DNA of 64,000 nucleotides. Origin: a bacterium (GTDB lineage Bacteria > Desulfobacterota > Binatia > HRBIN30 > CADEER01). Under the pieces are notes generated by a model that worked only from the letters and a program-made list of their open reading frames with translations, was not told where the DNA came from and made no database searches. Location: contig JAHBUY010000004.1 in the NCBI GenBank assembly GCA_019637795.1, forward strand, positions 434,001 through 498,000, in the 5' to 3' direction. The position numbers and the translations under genes are program-made. Positions 58,867 through 64,000 of this stretch are shown here, piece by piece (the first letter of the stretch is position 1; each line of letters starts with the position of its first letter).

Positions 58867-60198
58867 ATGACCACCCCGCGCTCCCGCAGCGCCGTCCTGC
58901 GCGACGAGATCATCGAGCGCGTCCGCGCCCTCTACGCGCTCGAGCACGCCCCCGCCCCGTTCGTCCCCGGCGAGACCCACATCCCGTACTCCGGCCGGGT
59001 CTTCGACGGCTCCGAGATCGAGACGCTGGTGCGCAGCGCGCTCGACGCCTGGATCACCGCCGGCCCCTACGCGGCGGAATTCGAACGCGCGTTGGCCGCC
59101 TACACCGGGGCGCGCGGCGCGGTGTTCGTCAACTCGGGCTCCTCGGCCAACCTGCTGGCGCTCGCGGCGTGCACGTCGCCCAGGCTCGAGCGGCCGCTGC
59201 GGCCGGGCGACGAGGTGATCACGCCGGCGGCGGGCTTCCCCACCACCGTCAACCCGATCGCCCAGCTCGGCTGCGTTCCGGTGTTCGTCGACGTCGAGCT
59301 CGGCACCTACAACCCCGACCCCGAACGCATCGCGCGCGCCATCGGCCCGCGCACCCGCGCCATCATGACGGCGCACATGCTGGGCAATCCCTTCGACGCC
59401 GTGGCCTACAGGGCGCTCGCCGACCGGCACGGCCTCTTCCTGATCGAGGACACCTGCGACGGGCTCGGCGCGACCCTCGACGGACGCATGGCGGGGACGT
59501 TCGGCGACTTCGGCACGCTCTCGTTCTACCCGGCGCACCAGATGACCACCGGCGAGGGCGGCGCCGTGCTGTGCCACGACCCGGCGCGCCAGCGGATCGT
59601 CGAGTCGTTCCGCGACTGGGGCCGCGACTGCTGGTGCGAACCGGGCAAGGACGACACCTGCGGCAAGCGCTTCGCCTGGCAGCTCGGGCGGCTGCCGGCG
59701 GGGTACGATCACAAGTACATCTACAGCCACCTCGGCTACAATCTGAAAGCGACCGACCTGCAGGCGGCGATCGGGCTGGCGCAGTTGCGGCGCGTGCCGT
59801 CGTTCGTGGCGCGGCGGCGGCGCAACTTCGACGGCCTGCTGGCGGCGCTGGAACCGTTCGCCGACGTGCTCGTGCTGCCGCGCCACGAGTCGCGCGCCGC
59901 TCCGAGCTGGTTCGCCTTCCCGATCACCGTCCGTCCCGAGGCGCCGTTCACCAAGAACGACTTCGTCGCCTTCCTCGAGGGGCGCCGCATCGCCACCCGC
60001 TCGCTCTTCGCCGGCAACCTGCTGCACCAGCCGGCCTGGGACGATCGGCCGCACCGGGTGGCCGGATCGCTCGCCAACAGCGACGTCATCGCCACCGCGA
60101 CCTTCCTCATCGGCGTCTATCCGGGCATCGACGACGAGCGCCTCGCCTACATGCAGCAGGCGCTGCGCGAGTTCCTCGGCGGGCGCCGCCGCGGCTGA
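58867..60198 (+). CDS. rfbH: RfbH-type NDP-4-keto-6-deoxyhexose 3-dehydrase (E1)
   Basis: A 443-residue member of the DegT/DnrJ aminotransferase fold with dehydrase features. At the PLP-lysine position stands H224 (SFYPAHQMTTGEGG), as in E1, which works with PMP and cannot form the internal aldimine. The E1 [2Fe-2S] ligand spacing C-X57-C-X-C-X7-C is exactly present: C197, C255, C257, C265 (DCWCEPGKDDTCG). It removes the 3-hydroxyl from a CDP-4-keto-6-deoxyhexose, giving 3,6-dideoxy sugars of O-antigens. The reductase partner (E3/AscD) and rfbF/rfbG were not seen here. It begins 3 nt after the dehydrogenase gene ends. Confidence 0.9.
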   Translation: MTTPRSRSAVLRDEIIERVRALYALEHAPAPFVPGETHIPYSGRVFDGSEIETLVRSALDAWITAGPYAAEFERALAAYTGARGAVFVNSGSSANLLALAACTSPRLERPLRPGDEVITPAAGFPTTVNPIAQLGCVPVFVDVELGTYNPDPERIARAIGPRTRAIMTAHMLGNPFDAVAYRALADRHGLFLIEDTCDGLGATLDGRMAGTFGDFGTLSFYPAHQMTTGEGGAVLCHDPARQRIVESFRDWGRDCWCEPGKDDTCGKRFAWQLGRLPAGYDHKYIYSHLGYNLKATDLQAAIGLAQLRRVPSFVARRRRNFDGLLAALEPFADVLVLPRHESRAAPSWFAFPITVRPEAPFTKNDFVAFLEGRRIATRSLFAGNLLHQPAWDDRPHRVAGSLANSDVIATATFLIGVYPGIDDERLAYMQQALREFLGGRRRG

Positions 60199-60207
60199 TC
60201 CCCGGTG

Positions 60208-61422
60208 ATGACGGACCGCTCCGGCGCCGGCGCCCCCTGTCCCTGCTGCGCGGCGCGCATCGACGGTCCGCCGGCGTTCGTCCACCCGGCGATTCCCCGC
60301 CTGCTCAACGTCCTCGCCGCCAGCGAAGCCGAGGCGCGCCAGGCGCCGGCCGGCCGGCTCGAGCTGGTGGAATGTCCGGCGTGCGGCATGGTCTTCAACC
60401 GTGCCTTCGCCGGCGTGCCATACGGCCAGGACTATTTCCTCGACGCGACGCGGTCGCCGCGCTACCGCCGTCATCTCGACGACGTCAGCGACCGCATCGC
60501 CGCCCGCCTGGCGCCGCGCGACCGCTTCTCGCTGGTCGACGTCGGCGCCGGCCAGGGGCTCTTCCTCGCCCACCTGGTCGAGCGGCTGGGCGATCGCGTC
60601 ATCCGCGCCCAGGGCTTCGACCCGGCGTTTCGCGCCGCCGAAGCGACCCTGCCGGCGCGGGTGGCGGTGCGCGCGGCGCCCCTGGACGCGGCCGGCGCCG
60701 CGGCGCTCGAGGGCTCGGTCGACGTCGTCGCCGCCCGCCACGTCTTCGAGCACATCCCGGATCCGGTGCGCTTCCTGGCATCCTTCCGCGAGCACGTTCC
60801 CGGTCCGTTCGAGCTCGTCCTCGAGACGCCGGACGTCGACCACACCCTCGCGCGCGGGCTGCTCCACGACTTCTGCTACGAGCACTGCGCCATGGCCACC
60901 GACGCGGCGGTGGCCGCGGCGCTGCGCCGCGCCGGCTACCAACGGATCCGCGTCGAGCGCGCCTTCGACGACGAGTACCTGCTGGCGTTCGCCACCGCGC
61001 CGCCGGGGACGGAGCGCGCCGCCGCGCCGGCGCCGCCGACCCCGCGCGGCGCCGCGCCGCGCCTCGCCGCGCTCGCCGCGCGCTTCGCGCCGCGGCATCG
61101 CGAACGCCTGCGACAGGCGCGGGCGCGGGGACCGGTCGCGCTGTGGGGGGCGGCCGGCAAGGGGGCCCTGTTCGCGCTCCTGGTCGATCCCGAGCGGACG
61201 CTGCTCGATCTCGTCGTCGACATCCACCCGCGCAAGCAGGGCGGCTTCCTGCCCGGCGCCGGCCATCGCGTCGTCGCCCCCGAGGCGGCGCGCGACGCCG
61301 GCGTGCGCACGGTGCTGGTCGCGAATCCGACCTACGCCGGCGAGGTGGCGACGATGTGCGCGTCGCTCGGGCTGCGCGCCGAGGTGCAGTGCGCCGGCGA
61401 CCCGGCCGGCGCCGCGGGATGA
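60208..61422 (+). CDS. Class I SAM-dependent methyltransferase, sugar C-methyltransferase-like
   Basis: A 404-residue protein organised like the gene at 55173-56447: N-terminal Cys cluster (C11, C13, C14, C56, C59), SAM-binding VDVGAGQG (110-117), RHVFEHIPDPVRFL, and a C-terminal Rossmann-like domain (VALWGAAGKGALFALLVDPE, DIHPRKQGGFLPGAGHRV). The C-terminal domain motif (W/YGAxAKG...NPxKQGxFxPGxG) is shared with the other methyltransferase, but the rest is diverged. It may methylate a second position of the sugar or another small molecule. ATG 60208 is chosen; a GTG one codon earlier is possible. Last gene of the operon, convergent with the PhyH gene. Confidence 0.86.
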   Translation: MTDRSGAGAPCPCCAARIDGPPAFVHPAIPRLLNVLAASEAEARQAPAGRLELVECPACGMVFNRAFAGVPYGQDYFLDATRSPRYRRHLDDVSDRIAARLAPRDRFSLVDVGAGQGLFLAHLVERLGDRVIRAQGFDPAFRAAEATLPARVAVRAAPLDAAGAAALEGSVDVVAARHVFEHIPDPVRFLASFREHVPGPFELVLETPDVDHTLARGLLHDFCYEHCAMATDAAVAAALRRAGYQRIRVERAFDDEYLLAFATAPPGTERAAAPAPPTPRGAAPRLAALAARFAPRHRERLRQARARGPVALWGAAGKGALFALLVDPERTLLDLVVDIHPRKQGGFLPGAGHRVVAPEAARDAGVRTVLVANPTYAGEVATMCASLGLRAEVQCAGDPAGAAG

Positions 61423-61438
61423 CCGGACGGCGGGCGGC

Positions 61439-62224
61439 TCAGCCGATCTCGTTGGGCTGCGGCACGCGGCGGACGCCGCCCTGGACGAAGGGGACGGCCA
61501 GTTGCACCGGCCTGCCGTCCTTGAGCACCGGTTGCCGCGAGTACTGGATCAGGATGGCGCGGCGCGGGCGGTCCGAGCGGTTGGTATCGCTGGCATGCGG
61601 CAGCGCCCCGTCCATGACGACCATCGAGCCGGCGGGGACGGTCAGCAGCAGGCCCTCGCGGCCGCCGAAGTCGACCACGTCCTCGCTCGTCCACGGTTGC
61701 GCGAAGTCGTGCGGGACGACCTGGCGGACGTCGAGCACCGAGAACGGCAGGACGCGCAGCGCCCCGTTGCGCGTCGTCATCTCGTCGAGCGCCACCCAGA
61801 CGCTCAGGTTCGGCGGGTAGTGCCCGCAGCCGACGTAGTCGAGGTAGCTGGAATCCTGGTGCCAGATCCAGCCGTGCTCGTTGTGCGGCGCCTTGCAGAC
61901 GAAGGTCTCGGAGTAGAAGTAGGCCTCGTCGCCGAGGGCGGCGCGACAGATCGACGCCATCAGCTCGCCGAACGCCAGCTCGCGCATGTGGGCGCTGCGG
62001 CGCACGAAGCCGGAGACGACGTAGCGGTCGTCCAGCCGGCTCACCGGCACGTGCAGGTCCTCGCCGCGCTCGAGGCGCCCGCGCTCCTCGGCGACGGCGC
62101 GGTCGGCGTCGGCGCGCAGGCCCTCCAGCAAGGCGCCGCCGATGGCGCGCTCGACGACGAAGTAGCCCTCGTCGGCGAACTGCCGCGCCCACTGGTCGGC
62201 GCCCGGCGCGATCGCCGCGGTCAC
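61439..62224 (-). CDS. PhyH-family oxygenase
   Basis: A 261-residue Fe(II)/2-oxoglutarate oxygenase. Iron ligands are H122-Q-D124 (IWHQDSSYLDY) and H210 (ALPHASDTN); R221/R222 (RPRRAILIQYS) is positioned for 2-oxoglutarate. TTRNGALRVLPFS and PPNLSVWVALDEM are family blocks. The sequence resembles PhyH proteins acting on free small molecules or ectoine-like compounds, but the substrate is not clear. Starts with GTG 62224 overlapping (GTGA) the stop of the GT2 gene, so it is coupled. Last gene of a radical SAM-GT2-PhyH operon. Confidence 0.88.
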   Translation of the reverse strand: MTAAIAPGADQWARQFADEGYFVVERAIGGALLEGLRADADRAVAEERGRLERGEDLHVPVSRLDDRYVVSGFVRRSAHMRELAFGELMASICRAALGDEAYFYSETFVCKAPHNEHGWIWHQDSSYLDYVGCGHYPPNLSVWVALDEMTTRNGALRVLPFSVLDVRQVVPHDFAQPWTSEDVVDFGGREGLLLTVPAGSMVVMDGALPHASDTNRSDRPRRAILIQYSRQPVLKDGRPVQLAVPFVQGGVRRVPQPNEIG

Positions 62225-63108
62225 GAACCCGATCCCCTCGCCGGGCGGTCCCCGTCGGGATCGAGCACGGCGCGGAAGATGTGGCGGTGGTGCGCCTCGG
62301 CGATCGGAATGTGCGGGGCGTAGAGCGGCGGCAGCAGGGAGAACCACCGCGGGAAGCCCTCGACCGCCAGGAAGCGGAACAGCTCGCTCCACTGGTCCTT
62401 GCCCTGGGCGTGATGGGTGGTGAGCGAGACCGAGCAGAGCTCGCTCAGCTCGACCACCGCCACCCCGCCGGTGCGCGCCTGCTCGGCGGCGAGGGCGTCG
62501 AAGAGCGCGCCGATGTGCGCGTGGTGGGTATCGAGGTAGCGCGCGTAGTCGGTCGCCAGCGTGCGATCGGTCGGATAGATCACCGTCGGCGCCGGCAGGA
62601 TGATGTGCCGGGCGGCGAAGAACTCGCCGGCGTCGCGGTACTCGCGCACGCCGCTGGCGGCCGGCGCCTGCGCCAGCACTGGCGCGAGCTGGGGACCGAT
62701 CGGCGCATCGAGGGCGACGAAATCGGGCCGCGGGACCTCGATCGTGCGCACCACCAGGGCGTCGGGGCGGCGCGCCGAGAGGGTGCGGACGACGGCGTGG
62801 ATGCCCGCCGGCACGAGGTAGTCGTCGTCGCCCGACAGCCAGGTGTACTCGGCGTCGCTCATCGCCATCGCCGACATGACGCTGTGCCCGAAGGGCACCG
62901 TCCGCGGATGGCGCTGGTGGCGGAAGCCGGCGTAGCGGCGCGCCCAGGCGGCGCACACGTCGGGCGTGTCGTCGCCCGACCCATTGTCGCTGACGCACAC
63001 GGGAATGCCGAGGGCGTCGCACACCGGCACCATCTCGTGCAGCACCGCGTCCAGCATGCGGGCGCGGCTCAACGAGGGGATCGCGATGGCGAGTTGGGGC
63101 CGTGCCAT
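62221..63108 (-). CDS. GT2-family glycosyltransferase
   Basis: A 295-residue GT-A protein: MARPQLAIAIPSLSRARML is the first strand, CVSDNGSGDDTPD the nucleotide-binding loop, and LSGDDDYLVP (D94-D96) the metal/donor DxD. The C-terminal half contains an unusual His-rich stretch (HAHIGALFD, SLTTHHAQGKDQW, EAHHRHIFR) seen in glycosyltransferases annotated near surface polysaccharide genes. It probably adds a sugar from a nucleotide donor in the cytoplasm. ATG 63108 is preferred to GTG 63114. Coupled to the PhyH gene downstream (4-nt overlap) and 18 nt after the radical SAM gene, so sugar transfer, oxygenation and radical chemistry are co-expressed. Confidence 0.84.
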   Translation of the reverse strand: MARPQLAIAIPSLSRARMLDAVLHEMVPVCDALGIPVCVSDNGSGDDTPDVCAAWARRYAGFRHQRHPRTVPFGHSVMSAMAMSDAEYTWLSGDDDYLVPAGIHAVVRTLSARRPDALVVRTIEVPRPDFVALDAPIGPQLAPVLAQAPAASGVREYRDAGEFFAARHIILPAPTVIYPTDRTLATDYARYLDTHHAHIGALFDALAAEQARTGGVAVVELSELCSVSLTTHHAQGKDQWSELFRFLAVEGFPRWFSLLPPLYAPHIPIAEAHHRHIFRAVLDPDGDRPARGSGS

Positions 63109-63126
63109 CGGCACCGCCGGGGTGGC

Positions 63127-64000
63127 TCAGCTCGCCTTGCGGTCGGGGTACGCGTCCGCCGGCGCGTCGGCGCCGATGCGCAGGCGGGGCACGTGCGCGT
63201 TCGGGAAGTGCCCGCGGGCGATGTCGTCGGCCGTCATGCCGAAGGTCGCGAAGCGCGTCCGCCAGTAGGCGGAGGTCTCCAGTTGCCGGCGCAGGCGGAA
63301 GACGATCCGCGGGTCGACCGCGCCGTCGCGCTTCCACTGCAGATAGCCGATGAAGTACAGCGCCAGCGCGTTGTCCGGCGACAGCTTGTCGGACAGGGTC
63401 GCGAGCTGGCGCAGCATCAGGCCGATCTTCACCGGCCGCTCCTCGTGGAACAGGCGGTGATAGTTGAGGTGGTAGTTCATGTAGAACCAGATGTCGTGGA
63501 TCTGGTCCTGCGTCGGCACCGCGTCGTGCGGGATCTCGTCGAAGGCGTGCCGGAACCCCTTGACGACCGCGCCGCCGGACTCGTCGATCTTGTCGAGCTT
63601 GCCGAAGCCGCCGCTCATGTAGGTGAGCAGGCCGCCCACCGGCGCGATCAGGCCCTGCGCCACCATCGCGTCGTAGATCGGCGTGTTCGGCAGCGGTTGC
63701 AGCGGGGTGATCGCGTACCAGTCGAGATCCATGGCGAGGGCGACGTTGAGCGTGTCCTCGATCATGCCCAGCGTCTCGCCCGGGAAGCCGATCATCAGCA
63801 GCACCCGCGTGTGGATCGCCGGGTAGCGGCGGAACACCTCGGCGGCGCGGAGGAAGATCTCGACCGTGCCCGGCTTGCGGATGCGGGTGAGGATCGTCGG
63901 GTTGCCGGACTCCATGCCGAGGTTCACCGCGACGCAGCCGCTGGCGACCATCGCGTCGACCAGCTCGTCGTTGCACGAGGCGGCGATCAGGCCGTTGGTG
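63127..64000 (-). CDS. B12-type radical SAM protein (partial, N-terminus beyond window)
   Basis: The visible 291 residues are the C-terminal two thirds of a class B/BchE-like radical SAM enzyme; the 5' end, including the CxxxCxxC motif and any cobalamin domain, lies outside the window. VAVNLGMESGNPTILTRIRKP and LLMIGFPGET are the post-cluster motifs shared with the gene at 35279-36859 (YAPESGNPRTL, FIFGFPGET). The remaining 160 residues are helical and similar to those of radical SAM proteins found with sugar or lipid biosynthesis genes. First visible gene of the radical SAM-GT2-PhyH operon. Confidence 0.85.
   Translation of the reverse strand, partial: TNGLIAASCNDELVDAMVASGCVAVNLGMESGNPTILTRIRKPGTVEIFLRAAEVFRRYPAIHTRVLLMIGFPGETLGMIEDTLNVALAMDLDWYAITPLQPLPNTPIYDAMVAQGLIAPVGGLLTYMSGGFGKLDKIDESGGAVVKGFRHAFDEIPHDAVPTQDQIHDIWFYMNYHLNYHRLFHEERPVKIGLMLRQLATLSDKLSPDNALALYFIGYLQWKRDGAVDPRIVFRLRRQLETSAYWRTRFATFGMTADDIARGHFPNAHVPRLRIGADAPADAYPDRKAS

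Noticed and set aside
58867..60198. Annotation as an ordinary sugar aminotransferase
   Set aside because: The PLP lysine is replaced by His and the [2Fe-2S] ligand spacing of E1 is exact, so a dehydrase fits better.

Overview
The window is a very GC-rich (about 70 % or more by eye), gene-dense piece of a Gram-negative bacterial chromosome. Gram-negative is indicated by an MltB-type lytic transglycosylase, an ADP-heptose-type glycosyltransferase (GT9), an RfbH-type LPS sugar dehydrase and many membrane GT-C glycosyltransferases. Paired luciferase-like (F420/FMN) oxidoreductases, an LCAD/IVD-type acyl-CoA dehydrogenase next to a lone ACP, several PhyH-type oxygenases and a type I IPP isomerase fit an uncultured soil or sediment lineage of the Deltaproteobacteria/Binatota/Rokubacteria kind. 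That placement is inference only: no rRNA or marker gene is present. No tRNA, rRNA, CRISPR array or intact transposase was seen.

Layout. (1) 49-24204: a glycosyltransferase region with six large membrane proteins carrying seven GT-C (ArnT/PMT-like) domains. They have unusual C-terminal extracytoplasmic modules: NHL propeller with LamG-like domain, PA14-like sandwiches, and a homologous beta domain shared by two of them. Interspersed are an ACP/acyl-CoA dehydrogenase/thioesterase set (6175-8504), MltB (8621-9487), two LLM oxidoreductases (9508-11381) and a GT2 (16034-16999). (2) 24223-34882: mostly single metabolic genes (SDR, divergent ketol-acid reductoisomerase, PlsC, YebC, Idi, a radical SAM-UbiA pair, a DPM-type GT2, a Cys-Cys motif protein, an NTF2-like protein), broken by a triple 168-bp repeat at 27241-27744 and a palindromic MITE-like element at 31931-32097. 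(3) 35279-53250: an accessory block rich in iron enzymes: a B12-type radical SAM, GT9, three PhyH oxygenases, a CmcJ-like protein, a Rieske oxygenase, two JmjC/cupin_8 proteins, two proteins each containing two radical SAM domains, a further GT-C protein and a membrane penta-haem cytochrome. (4) 53465-61422: a second Cys-Cys motif protein, then a tightly coupled six-gene NDP-sugar operon (epimerase, C-methyltransferase, UXS-like decarboxylase/epimerase, UDP-sugar dehydrogenase, RfbH-type 3-dehydrase, second methyltransferase). (5) 61439-64000: a minus-strand operon of radical SAM (cut by the window end), GT2 and PhyH.

How they may work together (inference). Regions 1, 3, 4 and 5 look like one long surface-glycan or glycosylated-metabolite island. 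NDP-sugars made by the 54-61 kb operon would be transferred by GT2/GT9 and, through polyprenyl-phosphate carriers (DPM-type GT2), by the GT-C enzymes, while the iron oxygenases and radical SAM enzymes modify the sugar, lipid or a peptide. No PKS, NRPS or recognisable RiPP precursor is visible, so the oxygenase/radical SAM block does not match a pathway I can name.

Regulatory signals are sparse. Several genes have a -35/-10 pair whose -10 (TAGACT, TAGCGT, TATCTT) lies so close to the start codon that a leaderless or nearly leaderless transcript is predicted.
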